Assembly (NCBI RefSeq): GCF_947632075.1
Contig: NZ_CANRNX010000010.1
Span: 1-49,525 of the forward strand
Direction of reading: 5' to 3'
From: an uncultured Flavobacterium sp.
GTDB taxonomy: Bacteria > Bacteroidota > Bacteroidia > Flavobacteriales > Flavobacteriaceae
DNA: 49,525 nt
The translations under genes were made by a program, and so were the position numbers. Under the pieces are notes generated by a model that was given only the letters and a program-made list of their open reading frames with translations, did no database searches and was not told where the DNA came from. Position 1 is the first letter of the stretch. Every line of letters starts with the position of its first letter. Positions 16,920-26,342 of this stretch are shown here, piece after piece.

Positions 16920-16953
16920 GAAAAACGTGTTCAAGTATTTGAACACGTTTTTC
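16920..16953. terminator. Bidirectional intrinsic terminator
   Basis: Perfect 15-bp stem GAAAAACGTGTTCAA with its complement around GTAT, ending 3 nt before the coaD stop codon; it serves both convergent genes. Confidence 0.85.
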
Positions 16954-16956
16954 AAT

Positions 16957-17409
16957 TTATTTGCGCACCGCTTCCGGAACTAAAACAGTATAATCACCTC
17001 CGTTTCTTAAAACATCTCTAACAATACTTGAACTTATAAATGAAGTACTTGCAGCTGTTAGTAAAAAAACGGTCTCTATTTTCGAAAGCATTCGATTTGT
17101 ATGAGCTATAGCTTTTTCAAATTCAAAATCTGCAGGATTTCGTAGCCCTCTTAATATAAATTGAGCATTTTTTTCTTTACAATATTCAGTAGTTAAACCT
17201 TGATAAGTTTCAACTTTAATTTTCGGTTCATCTTTAAAAGTTTCTTCTATAAAACGTTTTCGTTCTTCTAAGGAAAACATATATTTTTTATCAGCATTAA
17301 CTCCTATTGCTACAATAATTTCATCAAATAAAGGTAATGCTCTTCGAATAATATCTTCATGTCCGTTTGTTATTGGATCAAAAGATCCAGGGAAAACTGC
17401 TCTTCTCAT
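16957..17409 (-). CDS. coaD: Phosphopantetheine adenylyltransferase
   Basis: Transfers AMP from ATP to 4'-phosphopantetheine to give dephospho-CoA, the penultimate step of coenzyme A synthesis. The 150-residue protein has the nucleotidyltransferase start FPGSFDPITNGHEDIIRRA (T/HxGH motif, His at about 18), the central RGLRNPADFEFE and the ISSSIVRD signature (about 126-133). It lies 1 nt downstream of ddl, so the two form an operon; that pairing is common in flavobacteria. Confidence 0.96.
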   Translation of the reverse strand: MRRAVFPGSFDPITNGHEDIIRRALPLFDEIIVAIGVNADKKYMFSLEERKRFIEETFKDEPKIKVETYQGLTTEYCKEKNAQFILRGLRNPADFEFEKAIAHTNRMLSKIETVFLLTAASTSFISSSIVRDVLRNGGDYTVLVPEAVRK

Positions 17410-17410
17410 T

Positions 17411-18385
17411 TTATTTTTTTAAAGCCAATTCAATCGCGTTTTCAAATAATTCTGGAAGCGAAATATTAGCTGCTTTTGCTTGTTGTGGTAAAATACTTTC
17501 GGTTGTTAAACCTGGAATTGTGTTCATTTCTAACATAAATGGTTCTCCATCTACTAGAATAAATTCACTACGTGAAAAACCTGTCATATTTAAAATTTTG
17601 TAAACACGCTTTGCAGTTTCTTCAACTTTAGCCTTTTCAGTTTCTGTAATTCGGGCTGGAGTTATTTCTTGTGACTTTCCTTGATATTTAGCTTCGTAAT
17701 CAAAGAAATCATTTTCTGAAACAATTTCTGTAATTGGTAAAACTATAATTTCTCCTTTATAATTAATTACTCCAACAGAAACTTCTGTACCTTTCAAATA
17801 ACCTTCGATAATAATTTCATTATCTTCTTTAAAAGCTTTTTCTATGGCTGTTTCAAGATTTTCAATTTCTTTAACCATCGAAATTCCAAAACTTGAACCT
17901 GATCTGTTTGGTTTAACAAAACAAGGTAATCCAACTCGTTTTACAATTTCATCTTTATTTATAACATCTCCAAGATTTAATAAATATGATATTGCTGTTT
18001 TAATTCCGTAAGGTTTTAAAACAGAAAGTAAATCTCTTTTGTTAAATGTAAGTGCTGCTTGATAGAAATCGCAACTTGTTTGCGGAATATTTAAAAGCTG
18101 TAAATAAGCTTGCATTAAGCCATCTTCACCGGGTGTTCCGTGTATTGCATTGAAAACTACATCGAATGTAATCTTTTTACCATTTACAGTTGTTGAAAAA
18201 TTATTTTTATCTATTGTGAATTCCTTGTCATGCTCATCTACATAAACCCATTTGTCTTTTAATATGTGAATTTTATATGGAATGTATTTTGTACGATCTA
18301 ATTGCTGTGAAACTACATTTCCGCTAATTAAAGAAATCTGATATTCACTAGAATATCCGCCCATAATAATAGCTACTTTCTTCAT
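17411..18385 (-). CDS. ddl: D-alanine--D-alanine ligase
   Basis: ATP-grasp ligase that makes the D-Ala-D-Ala dipeptide of peptidoglycan precursors. The 324-residue protein has N-terminal GGYSSEYQISLISG (Glu for the first D-Ala), HGTPGEDGLMQAYLQLLNIPQTSC, the ATP-grasp segment LPCFVKPNRSGSSFGISMV, and the C-terminal metal-binding EMNTIPGLTTESILPQ. Two-gene operon with coaD. The divergent partner across a 111-nt gap is the PASTA-domain protein, also cell-wall related. Confidence 0.96.
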   Translation of the reverse strand: MKKVAIIMGGYSSEYQISLISGNVVSQQLDRTKYIPYKIHILKDKWVYVDEHDKEFTIDKNNFSTTVNGKKITFDVVFNAIHGTPGEDGLMQAYLQLLNIPQTSCDFYQAALTFNKRDLLSVLKPYGIKTAISYLLNLGDVINKDEIVKRVGLPCFVKPNRSGSSFGISMVKEIENLETAIEKAFKEDNEIIIEGYLKGTEVSVGVINYKGEIIVLPITEIVSENDFFDYEAKYQGKSQEITPARITETEKAKVEETAKRVYKILNMTGFSRSEFILVDGEPFMLEMNTIPGLTTESILPQQAKAANISLPELFENAIELALKK

Positions 18386-18473
18386 AAATATATGTATTTA
18401 AGATATATAAGATTTTTTTTTAAAGAATATCTATTTAAACAAATTTATAAAAAAGGTAGTAACATTTTATTTA

Positions 18474-18481
18474 TATCTTTG
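18474..18481 (+). promoter_or_regulatory. -7 element ahead of PASTA gene
   Basis: TATCTTTG matches TAnnTTTG 16 nt before the ATG at 18497; no TTTG -33 box is visible at the usual distance. Confidence 0.45.
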
Positions 18482-18496
18482 TAAAAATTAAATAAT

Positions 18497-19120
18497 ATGA
18501 ATTTTCTTAATTTTCTTAAAAGTCGACAGTTTCTTTTTTCTGTAATTTCGGCAATAATAATATTTTTAGTTTTAGGTTTTATAGCTCTACAGTCGTTAGG
18601 AATTTTTACGAAACATGGCGAAGAAATTGCTTTACCAGATTTAAGTAAATTATCTGTAGAAGAAGCAACAGCTCAACTTGAAAAAGAAGGATTAGAATTA
18701 ATTGTAATAGATACAGTTGATTTTGAAAGGAATTTTCCACCTTTAACCATCCTTAGTCAGGATCCAGCAGTAAACTCAAAAGTTAAAGAAGGAAGAAAAA
18801 TTTATGTAAAAGTAAATGCCAAAGGATATTCATCTGTTCGTTTACCAAACCTAAATGATAGAACATTACGTCATGCAATTTCTTCTATTGAAGCTTTAGG
18901 TTTACAAAAAGGTGAAGTTCGTTATGAATTACATTTAGCTAAAGATGTAATTATTCAGTTTGAACAAGACGGAAGAATTTTACGTGAAGGTGATAAAGTA
19001 CAAAAGAATTCTAAAATCGATTTTGTTGTAGGCGATGGGTTATTAGGTTTCCAACAGCAACAAGATTCTATTAATGATATGTTTGAAGATATAGCTCCGG
19101 CTTTAGATTCAATTTTTTAA
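18497..19120 (+). CDS. PASTA-domain membrane protein
   Basis: A 207-residue bitopic protein: short cytoplasmic N-terminus, transmembrane helix (about 14-36), then two PASTA domains (about 43-112 and 115-185) recognisable from DLSKLSVEEATAQLEKEGLELIVIDTVDFE, SQDPAVNSKVKEGRKIYVKVN and LPNLNDRTLRHAISSIEALGLQKGEVRYE. The Ser/Thr kinase usually attached in Firmicutes and Actinobacteria is absent, as is usual in Bacteroidota. PASTA domains bind peptidoglycan or muropeptides in some proteins; here that is inferred. It is followed 4 nt later by the rluD-like gene, and ddl is divergent upstream. Confidence 0.9.
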   Translation: MNFLNFLKSRQFLFSVISAIIIFLVLGFIALQSLGIFTKHGEEIALPDLSKLSVEEATAQLEKEGLELIVIDTVDFERNFPPLTILSQDPAVNSKVKEGRKIYVKVNAKGYSSVRLPNLNDRTLRHAISSIEALGLQKGEVRYELHLAKDVIIQFEQDGRILREGDKVQKNSKIDFVVGDGLLGFQQQQDSINDMFEDIAPALDSIF

Positions 19121-19124
19121 ATTT

Positions 19125-20180
19125 ATGTTAGAAGATAATACAATTGGTCCAGAAGAATTAGATGGTGAGTTATTTGAACACTATCGATTTGAAGCAGGAA
19201 AAGGACAAACTCCGTTACGTGTTGATAAATTTTTAATGAATTTAGTTGAAAACGCTACGCGTAATAAAATTCAACAAGCGGCAGCAAACGGAAATATTTT
19301 TGTGAACGATATTCCAGTTAAATCAAATCACAAAGTTAAAGCAAATGATGTAGTTCGTGTATTAATGGAACAGCCACCATTTGAAAATTTAATTATACCA
19401 GAAGATATTCCTTTAGATATAGTTTATGAAGATGATGATTTGTTGGTAATTAATAAACCAGCAGGATTGGTAGTTCACCCAGGTCACGGTAATTATACAG
19501 GAACTTTGGTAAATGCTTTGGCTTATCATTTTGAAAATTTACCGCTAAATAGTTCAGAACGTCCTGGATTGGTTCATCGTATAGATAAAGACACTTCAGG
19601 TTTGTTAGTTATTGCTAAAACCGATTGGACAATGGCTGAGTTGCAAAAACAATTTGCAGCTAAAACCACAGAGCGCGAATATATTGCAATTGTTTGGGGT
19701 AATGTTGAAGAAGATGAGGGAATAATTGAAAGCTACATAGGGCGTCATGTAAAAAACAGAATGCAGATGGCTACTTTTGCTGATGATTCAACAGGGGCCA
19801 AATATGCAATTACACACTATAAAGTTTTAGAGCGTTTAGGATATGTAACTTTAGTTTCTTGTAGATTAGAAACAGGTAGAACACATCAAATTCGTGTACA
19901 CATGAAATCTATTGGGCATACCTTATTTAATGATGAACGTTACGGTGGAGAACGAATTTTAAAAGGAACAACTTTTACAAAGTATAAGCAATTTGTAGAA
20001 AACTGTTTCCAAATATTACCAAGACAAGCTTTGCATGCCAAAACATTAGGTTTTATGCATCCAATAAAAAAAGAATATATGCGTTTTGATACTGAATTAC
20101 CTGCTGATATAACAGCTTGTATTCAGAAATGGAAAACGTATTCGAGCACCCACGAAATTGTTGAAGAAAACGAAGATTAA
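19125..20180 (+). CDS. RluA/RluD-family pseudouridine synthase
   Basis: Isomerises uridines in 23S rRNA (RluD type) or related RNAs. The 351-residue protein has an N-terminal S4 RNA-binding domain (about 30-80; LRVDKFLMNLVENATRNKIQQAAANGNIFVN) and the catalytic domain with HRIDKDTSGLLVIAKT, nucleophile D154. Later motifs RLETGRTHQIRVHMKSIGHTLFNDERYGG (about 243-275) are typical. The domain order S4 plus RluA-like catalysis favours RluD over RluA or TruC. Operon position: 4 nt after the PASTA gene and 2 nt before the FMN-reductase gene. Confidence 0.92.
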   Translation: MLEDNTIGPEELDGELFEHYRFEAGKGQTPLRVDKFLMNLVENATRNKIQQAAANGNIFVNDIPVKSNHKVKANDVVRVLMEQPPFENLIIPEDIPLDIVYEDDDLLVINKPAGLVVHPGHGNYTGTLVNALAYHFENLPLNSSERPGLVHRIDKDTSGLLVIAKTDWTMAELQKQFAAKTTEREYIAIVWGNVEEDEGIIESYIGRHVKNRMQMATFADDSTGAKYAITHYKVLERLGYVTLVSCRLETGRTHQIRVHMKSIGHTLFNDERYGGERILKGTTFTKYKQFVENCFQILPRQALHAKTLGFMHPIKKEYMRFDTELPADITACIQKWKTYSSTHEIVEENED

Positions 20181-20182
20181 TT

Positions 20183-20707
20183 ATGAAAACTATTGCATTT
20201 GTAGGAAGTAACTCATCTAAATCAATTAATAAACAATTGACTTTAGCGTTACTAAAAAATCATCCAGAAGTTGATTTTATTGATATTCAAAATTGGAATA
20301 TTCCTTTATATAGTGAAGATATTCAAAATAACGAAGGTTTTCCAGATTTGATTAATTCGTTAGCTGAAAAAATTACGCAAGCTAACAAAGTCATCATAAC
20401 GGTGAATGAACACAATAGCAATGTTTCTGCTTTTATGAAAAATATTTTAGATTGGCTTTCTCGTCATTCTAAAAAGATTTTTTCAGAAAAAGAAATTTTA
20501 GTTTTAAGTACTTCAAATGGTCAAAGAGGTGGATTATCTGCTAATGAATTTACAGTTAGTTTTTGTTCAAGAAATGGATCTGAAGATGTACAAGGATTTA
20601 CATTCCCTGCTTTTTCAGAAAATTTTGATGTAACATCACAACAAATTACAAATTCAGAAAGAAAAGACGAGTTTGAATCTTTGATTTCAAATTTTATTAA
20701 GAAATAA
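20183..20707 (+). CDS. NAD(P)H-dependent FMN reductase family protein
   Basis: A 174-residue flavodoxin-fold oxidoreductase. The FMN phosphate loop is GSNSSKSINKQLTLALL (about 8-24), the NWNIPLYSEDIQ segment (about 37-48) and the NEHNSNVSAFMKNILDWLSR region (about 75-94) match the NADPH-dependent FMN reductase family; LSTSNGQRGGLSANE is a plausible flavin contact. The physiological electron acceptor is unknown. It lies between rluD-like and pabB-like genes with no spacer (the pabB start follows its stop directly), so they are co-transcribed. Confidence 0.85.
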   Translation: MKTIAFVGSNSSKSINKQLTLALLKNHPEVDFIDIQNWNIPLYSEDIQNNEGFPDLINSLAEKITQANKVIITVNEHNSNVSAFMKNILDWLSRHSKKIFSEKEILVLSTSNGQRGGLSANEFTVSFCSRNGSEDVQGFTFPAFSENFDVTSQQITNSERKDEFESLISNFIKK

Positions 20708-22000
20708 ATGAAAAGAAGTTCTAAAAAATTTTCAATTGAAAATGTTGATGAGTTTAAAAAGAAACTTTTACACTTTACACAGCAATTCAGAGAAATAACA
20801 TATTTAGAAAGTAACAATCATCAACTTAAATACAGCACATTCGATGCTGTATTTGCTTTTGATGCCTTTACGAGTTTACAAACCGATTCTGTAAACGGAT
20901 TTGATAAACTTAAAGAATATCAAACTGATTTAAACGATTGGTTGTTTGGGTATTTAACTTATGATTTAAAAAACGATGTAGAAAATTTATCTTCATTAAA
21001 TTTCGATGGTTTAGATTTTCCTGAATTGTTTTTTTTTCAGCCAAAAAAAATAATTTTCTTATCAAAAGATTATGCAGAATTTCATTACTTAAATTTATGT
21101 AATGATGAAATTGATTCTGATTTTAAAGAAATTAATGAATTTACTTTAGGTAAATCTTTGAACTCAGAAAAATTGAATATTAAAGAACGTATTTCAAAAG
21201 AAAATTACATTTCAAAAGTTTCAAAAGTAAAAGAACATATTCAAAGAGGCGATATTTATGAAGCTAATTTTTGTATGGAATTTTATGCGGAAAATGCTTC
21301 GATAGATCCAACTTTAATCTTTGAAAATTTAAATTCTATTTCTAATCCACCATTTGCTTCGTTTTTAAAAAACAACAAAAATTTCATGATTAGTGCTTCT
21401 CCAGAACGCTACATCAAAAAAACAGGGAATAAAATAATTTCACAACCAATTAAAGGTACTGCAAAACGTGGTGTTTCTGAAAGTGAAGATTTTGAACTAA
21501 AGGAAAGTTTAAGAAATAACCCTAAAGAACGAGCAGAAAATATAATGATAGTTGATTTGGTTCGCAACGACTTGTCTAAAACAGCAACCAAAGGTTCAGT
21601 TCAAGTTGAAGAGTTATGTGAGATTTATACTTTCGACCAAGTTCATCAGATGATTTCAACCATTGTTTCTGAAGTTGATGTGAAAACTGATCCAGTTGAT
21701 GTTTTAAGAACTACTTTTCCGATGGGAAGTATGACAGGCGCACCAAAACTTTCTGCAATGCAAATTATCGAATATTTAGAAGAAACAAAAAGAGGTTTGT
21801 ATAGTGGTGGTGTTGGTTATTTTACGCCTGATAATGATTTTGATTTTAATGTTGTTATCAGAAGCATTTTATATAATGAAGTTAATAAATATGTTTCTTT
21901 TTCTGTTGGTAGCGCTATTACTTCTGAAGCTGTAGCCGAGAATGAATATAACGAATGCTTACTAAAAGCTTCTGCAATGCTGAAAGTTTTAAATTTATAA
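20708..22000 (+). CDS. pabB: Anthranilate/aminodeoxychorismate synthase component I family
   Basis: Chorismate-utilising enzyme of 430 residues, most likely aminodeoxychorismate synthase component I for folate. Motifs: RGDIYEANFCMEF (about 180-192), ISASPERYI, QPIKGTAKRG, ENIMIVDLVRNDLSK, FPMGSMTGAPKLSAMQIIEYLEETKRGLYSGGVGYF (about 338-373). No glutaminase (PabA) domain is fused and none is adjacent, so it must use a subunit encoded elsewhere or free ammonia. TrpE is an alternative, but the lone context and length favour PabB. The start codon directly follows the FMN-reductase stop. Confidence 0.85.
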   Translation: MKRSSKKFSIENVDEFKKKLLHFTQQFREITYLESNNHQLKYSTFDAVFAFDAFTSLQTDSVNGFDKLKEYQTDLNDWLFGYLTYDLKNDVENLSSLNFDGLDFPELFFFQPKKIIFLSKDYAEFHYLNLCNDEIDSDFKEINEFTLGKSLNSEKLNIKERISKENYISKVSKVKEHIQRGDIYEANFCMEFYAENASIDPTLIFENLNSISNPPFASFLKNNKNFMISASPERYIKKTGNKIISQPIKGTAKRGVSESEDFELKESLRNNPKERAENIMIVDLVRNDLSKTATKGSVQVEELCEIYTFDQVHQMISTIVSEVDVKTDPVDVLRTTFPMGSMTGAPKLSAMQIIEYLEETKRGLYSGGVGYFTPDNDFDFNVVIRSILYNEVNKYVSFSVGSAITSEAVAENEYNECLLKASAMLKVLNL

Positions 22001-22059
22001 TTTTATTAATACATCATTGTGAGTATAAGTTGTAATTTAGAAGATATTTTTAAAATTAT

Positions 22060-23376
22060 ATGTTAGCTGAATTTCAAAAACACTTAAATCAAAAATTTCC
22101 TTTATTAAAAGATAAAAAGCTTTTACTTGCTGTTAGCGGCGGAGTAGATAGTATGGTACTTTTAGATTTATTTAGCCGTTTAGATTATAATATTGCAGTT
22201 GCGCATTGTAATTTTAATTTACGTGGAAATGAAAGTGATTTAGATGAGAAATTAGTTGATGAATATTGTTTAAAAAATCAAATTAAGTTTTATGGAAGCA
22301 GCTTTGATACTAAAAGTTATGCAATGTTACATAAACAGTCTATTCAAATAGCTGCTCGCGAATTACGATACAATTGGTTTGATGAATTAATCGAAAACTA
22401 CAAGATTGATTATTTATTAACAGCTCATCATTTAGATGATTCTGTAGAAACTTTTTTAATCAATTTTATACGTGGAACTGGAATCGATGGTTTGTTAGGT
22501 ATTCCTGAAACTAACGATAAAACTATACGTCCGTTACTTACTTTTTCGAGAGAAGATATTGTTAATTATGCAAATAAAAATAACATTCTTTGGCGTGAAG
22601 ATGCTTCTAATGCCACTACTAAATATCTTCGTAATAAAATCAGGCACGATATAGTTCCTGTGTTTAAAGAAAAAAATCCAGATTTTTTAAAATCATTTCA
22701 GCAAACAGTAAATAATTTATCAGATGTTAAGGCTTTGATGGAAGATGCTTCTGAAATTATAAAAAATGAAGTTTCTGTTGTTTCTGAATATGAATTAAAA
22801 ATTGATGTTTCAAAACTTAAATTAAACAGAAATTACAAAGCGTATTTGCATAGTTGGTTAAAAGATTATGGATTTAGAGCTTGGAATGATATTTATGATT
22901 TAGTAGATGCAAGAAGTGGAAAAATAATATATTCTGAAAATTATATTTTATTAAAGGATAGAGATTATTTGATTCTTGATCAAAAAAAAGATAAAGAAAT
23001 TCAAGAATATTATATTTTTAAAGAAAATAAATTAATAAGTTATCCAATTTCTGTTATATTTGGAACTTTTGAAACGGAAAGCCTTAATTCAAATAATAAA
23101 AATTTAATTTTTATAGATGAAGATAAATTGGTTTTCCCCTTAAAATTAAGACGGAAACAAGAAGGCGATTTCTTTTTTCCATACGGAATGAAAGGAAAGA
23201 AAAAAGTTTCGAAATTTTTTAAAGATGAAAAGTTTTCTAAGTTTGAAAAAGAAAATACTTGGATTTTAGAAAACGGAAACAAAGATATTATTTGGATAAT
23301 CGGACACCGAATGGATGAAAGATTTAAGATTACAGAGCTAACAAAAAATAAATTACAAATTAAATTAAGTCAATGA
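22060..23376 (+). CDS. tilS: tRNA(Ile)-lysidine synthase
   Basis: Attaches lysine to C34 of the CAU-anticodon isoleucine tRNA so that it reads AUA; essential where AUA is used, which is frequent in this AT-rich genome. The 438-residue protein has the PP-loop SGGVDS (26-31), HCNFNLRGNESDLDE, TAHHLDDSVETFLINFIRGTGIDGLLGIP (about 127-155), REDASNATTKYLRNKIRHDIVP, and a C-terminal TilS domain ending with KFKKEKVSKFF-like basic motifs (KKVSKFFKDEKFSKFE). The stop overlaps the dsbD-like start by 4 nt (ATGA). Confidence 0.95.
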   Translation: MLAEFQKHLNQKFPLLKDKKLLLAVSGGVDSMVLLDLFSRLDYNIAVAHCNFNLRGNESDLDEKLVDEYCLKNQIKFYGSSFDTKSYAMLHKQSIQIAARELRYNWFDELIENYKIDYLLTAHHLDDSVETFLINFIRGTGIDGLLGIPETNDKTIRPLLTFSREDIVNYANKNNILWREDASNATTKYLRNKIRHDIVPVFKEKNPDFLKSFQQTVNNLSDVKALMEDASEIIKNEVSVVSEYELKIDVSKLKLNRNYKAYLHSWLKDYGFRAWNDIYDLVDARSGKIIYSENYILLKDRDYLILDQKKDKEIQEYYIFKENKLISYPISVIFGTFETESLNSNNKNLIFIDEDKLVFPLKLRRKQEGDFFFPYGMKGKKKVSKFFKDEKFSKFEKENTWILENGNKDIIWIIGHRMDERFKITELTKNKLQIKLSQ

Positions 23377-25352
23377 AAAAGCTTTTAAGTTTATTGTTGC
23401 TTGTTTTTGCGGTTTTTAGCGCAACCGCTCAAATTCAAGATCCAGTAAAATGGAAATCGAAAATTGAAAAAATTTCCGAAACAGAATATAAAATTACATT
23501 AGATGGAGCAATAGAAGATCAGTGGCACATGTATTCTCAGTTTACTCCTGATGGAGGACCGCTTCCAACTGAACTTTTATATAATAATGCTGAAGGAAAT
23601 TATACTTATAATCCTAAAGCAGAAGAATCTAAATATCAAAAACAGTTTAACGATATCTTTGAGGTCGATGAGTACTTTTGGTCCGATAACGTTCAATTGA
23701 CCCATATATTAAATGTAACAAATCCTGATTTAGAATTTGTAGAATTGCATTTAACCTATCAAACTTGTATTGATGTATGTATCAATAACGATAAATATTT
23801 TGTGTTTAATTTAAAAGATTTGTCTTCTAAAGAAGTAGCAAATTTTGAAGCTTATAAATCTTCAGGCGATAATTCCAATTCGTCTAAAGTTGATAATTCT
23901 GTTGAAATTTCTGAAGTAAATAATGAAGATTCACGTGGTTTATGGACGATTTTTATTTTATCTTTCTTGGGAGGTTTCACAGCTCTTTTGACACCTTGTG
24001 TTTTCCCAATGATTCCAATGACAGTTAGTTTCTTTACGAAACAAAGTAAATCTAAGGCAAAAGGAATTAGAAATGGAATTATTTATGGCTTGTCAATCAT
24101 TGTCATTTATGTTGTTTTAGGTTTGGCTGTAACTAAAATTTTTGGTGCAGATGCCTTAAATGCATTATCAACTAATGTTTGGTTTAACGTTATATTTTTC
24201 CTTTTATTAGTAGTATTTGCGTCATCTTTTTTAGGTGCTTTTGAAATTATGTTACCAAATTCATGGGCTAACAAAGTTGATAAACAGGCTGATCGTGGAG
24301 GTTTAATAGGGATTTTCTTTATGGCATTAGCACTTGCGATCGTTTCGTTCTCATGTACAGGTCCGATTGTTGGAACATTACTTGTTGAAGCAGCTTCAAA
24401 AGGCGGAATTGCTCCACTAATCGGGATGTTTGGTTTCTCATTAGCTTTGGCGTTACCATTCATGCTATTTGCAATGTTTCCAGGTTGGTTAAATTCAATG
24501 CCACGTTCTGGCGGATGGATGAATACTGTTAAAGTATCTTTAGGATTTTTAGAATTAGCTTTAGCATTCAAATTTTTATCAAATGCCGATTTGGTTTTGC
24601 AAAAGCATTATTTAGAAAGAGAACTGTTCTTAGCAATTTGGATTGTAATATTTGGTGCTTGGGCAATGTATCTTTTCGGAAAATTTATGTTACCACATGA
24701 TTCTAAAGTCGAAAAAATTTCTGTAGGACGATTATTTATGGCACTTGTTGTAACAATTTTTACTGTATATTTAATTCCAGGTTTATGGGGAGCACCTTTA
24801 AAATTAATTTCAGGATTTCCACCACCACTTAATTATGCAGAAAGTCCGTATGGAGTCGGAAATTCAAGAGGTTCAATGAATATGATTAAAGATTTTCCTG
24901 AAGGTGCAAAAGAAGGTCCAAACGGAATATTAGCTTTCATTGATTATGATAAAGGTATGGCGTATGCAAAAGAAAACAACAAGCCTGTTTTGTTAGACTT
25001 TACAGGGCATGCATGTGTGAACTGTAGAAAAATGGAAGAGCACGTTTGGTCTGAAACAGATGTTTTGGCTAAATTACAAAACGATGTGGTTTTAATTTCT
25101 TTATATGTTGATGATAAAGAATATTTACCAGAAAACGAACAATACGTTTCTAAAACTACAGGTAAAAGCATTAAAACAATTGGTAATAAATGGAGTGATT
25201 TTCAAATTGAGAGATATCAAGCAAATGCGCAACCTTATTATATTATTTTAGATAATGAAGGAAACAATTTGAATAAACCTGTAGGTTATACTCCTGATAA
25301 AGAAGAGTATTTAAATTGGTTGACTGAAGGAATTTCAAAATACAATAAATAA
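23373..25352 (+). CDS. dsbD: Thiol:disulfide interchange protein DsbD-like
   Basis: Moves reducing power from cytoplasmic thioredoxin across the inner membrane to periplasmic thiol proteins. The 659-residue protein has a signal peptide (1-20), an N-terminal immunoglobulin-like domain with C132-x3-C136 (TCIDVC), a central eight-helix transmembrane domain with the cysteine pair C209 (LLTPCVFP) and C328 (SFSCTGPIVG), and a C-terminal thioredoxin domain with C548-VN-C551 (GHACVNCRKME). All three redox pairs are present, so it should be functional. The spacing of the membrane cysteines (119) is close to that of E. coli DsbD. It overlaps tilS by 4 nt and is followed 5 nt later by DUF2911. Confidence 0.93.
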   Translation: MKKLLSLLLLVFAVFSATAQIQDPVKWKSKIEKISETEYKITLDGAIEDQWHMYSQFTPDGGPLPTELLYNNAEGNYTYNPKAEESKYQKQFNDIFEVDEYFWSDNVQLTHILNVTNPDLEFVELHLTYQTCIDVCINNDKYFVFNLKDLSSKEVANFEAYKSSGDNSNSSKVDNSVEISEVNNEDSRGLWTIFILSFLGGFTALLTPCVFPMIPMTVSFFTKQSKSKAKGIRNGIIYGLSIIVIYVVLGLAVTKIFGADALNALSTNVWFNVIFFLLLVVFASSFLGAFEIMLPNSWANKVDKQADRGGLIGIFFMALALAIVSFSCTGPIVGTLLVEAASKGGIAPLIGMFGFSLALALPFMLFAMFPGWLNSMPRSGGWMNTVKVSLGFLELALAFKFLSNADLVLQKHYLERELFLAIWIVIFGAWAMYLFGKFMLPHDSKVEKISVGRLFMALVVTIFTVYLIPGLWGAPLKLISGFPPPLNYAESPYGVGNSRGSMNMIKDFPEGAKEGPNGILAFIDYDKGMAYAKENNKPVLLDFTGHACVNCRKMEEHVWSETDVLAKLQNDVVLISLYVDDKEYLPENEQYVSKTTGKSIKTIGNKWSDFQIERYQANAQPYYIILDNEGNNLNKPVGYTPDKEEYLNWLTEGISKYNK

Positions 25353-25357
25353 TAATT

Positions 25358-26206
25358 ATGAAAAAGATATTTATAGCTGCATCTTTCGTTGCATTTTCAT
25401 TATCAAGTAATGCACAAGTAATAACGCCAAAATCAAGTCCTAAAGCAGAAGTAGAACAAATGGTTGGACTTACTGAGGTTGAAGTAAATTATGCTCGACC
25501 AGCTAAAAAAGGAAGATTAGTTTACGGTGATTTAGTTCCTTTTGGAAAAGTATGGAGAACAGGTGCTAATGAAAATACTACAGTAGAGTTTAGTGATGAT
25601 GTTATCATTGATGGTCAAAGTTTACCTAAAGGAAAGTATGCACTATACACTTTACCTAAAGCTGATGCTTGGGAAGTTTATTTTTATGCAGATACTTCGA
25701 ATTGGGGATTACCTGCAAAATGGGATGATTCTAAAGTTATTGTGAAAACTAAAGCTAATCCAATGCCTATTGGAAGAGAAATAGAAAACTTTACAATAGA
25801 TATTGAACAAATTGATTCAAACAACGGTGAGATTGTTTTAAAATGGGAAAAAACAGCTATTCCAGTTAAGTTTACTGTTCCTACACATCAAAAAGCAATG
25901 GCGAGTATTGAAAGTACATTAAAAAGTGAACCTAAAGCCTCGGATTATTATGCTGCGGGACAATATTTATTTCAAGCTACAGACGATACAGAGTTAGCCT
26001 TAGAATACGTAAATAAATTTATTGAAATGCAAGAAGGCAAAGCTCCTTTTTATGTTTTACGTCAAAAATCATTAATTCAAGCGAAGTTAGGTGATAAAAA
26101 AGGTGCAATTGAAACTGCTAAATTATCATTGAAAGAAGCAGAAACTGCTAAAAATGATGATTATATAAAAATGAATCGAGATTCAATTAACCAATGGTCT
26201 AAATAG
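25358..26206 (+). CDS. DUF2911 family exported protein
   Basis: A 282-residue protein with a signal peptide (MKKIFIAASFVAFSLSSNAQ). The DUF2911 domain (about 20-170) shows the family signature VEVNYARPAKKGRLVYGDLVPFGKVWRTGANENTTVEFSDDV and YADTSNWG. The C-terminal third (about 185-282) is helical with TPR-like repeats (DYYAAGQYLFQATDDTELALEYVNKFIEMQ, GDKKGAIETAKLSLKEAETA). The function of this Bacteroidota family is unknown; export is inferred. It is the last gene of the plus-strand run, 5 nt after dsbD-like, and is followed by a terminator. Confidence 0.9.
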   Translation: MKKIFIAASFVAFSLSSNAQVITPKSSPKAEVEQMVGLTEVEVNYARPAKKGRLVYGDLVPFGKVWRTGANENTTVEFSDDVIIDGQSLPKGKYALYTLPKADAWEVYFYADTSNWGLPAKWDDSKVIVKTKANPMPIGREIENFTIDIEQIDSNNGEIVLKWEKTAIPVKFTVPTHQKAMASIESTLKSEPKASDYYAAGQYLFQATDDTELALEYVNKFIEMQEGKAPFYVLRQKSLIQAKLGDKKGAIETAKLSLKEAETAKNDDYIKMNRDSINQWSK

Positions 26207-26220
26207 TTTTGTTTATATTT

Positions 26221-26256
26221 AAAATCCTTTATTAATTTTGATAAAGGATTTTTTAT
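26221..26256 (+). terminator. Intrinsic terminator of the dsbD/DUF2911 run
   Basis: Stem AAAATCCTTTAT (26221-26232) with ATAAAGGATTTT (26241-26252), followed by T residues. Confidence 0.75.
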
Positions 26257-26342
26257 TTTATATCAATTAATCATTAATAAAAATAGTTTTAAATAGTATA
26301 TTTGAATGTGTTTATCTCATTTTAGATTCACTAATTTGAAAT

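Noticed and set aside
24107..24571. Open frame of 154 codons on the minus strand
   Set aside because: Antisense shadow of the dsbD-like membrane domain.
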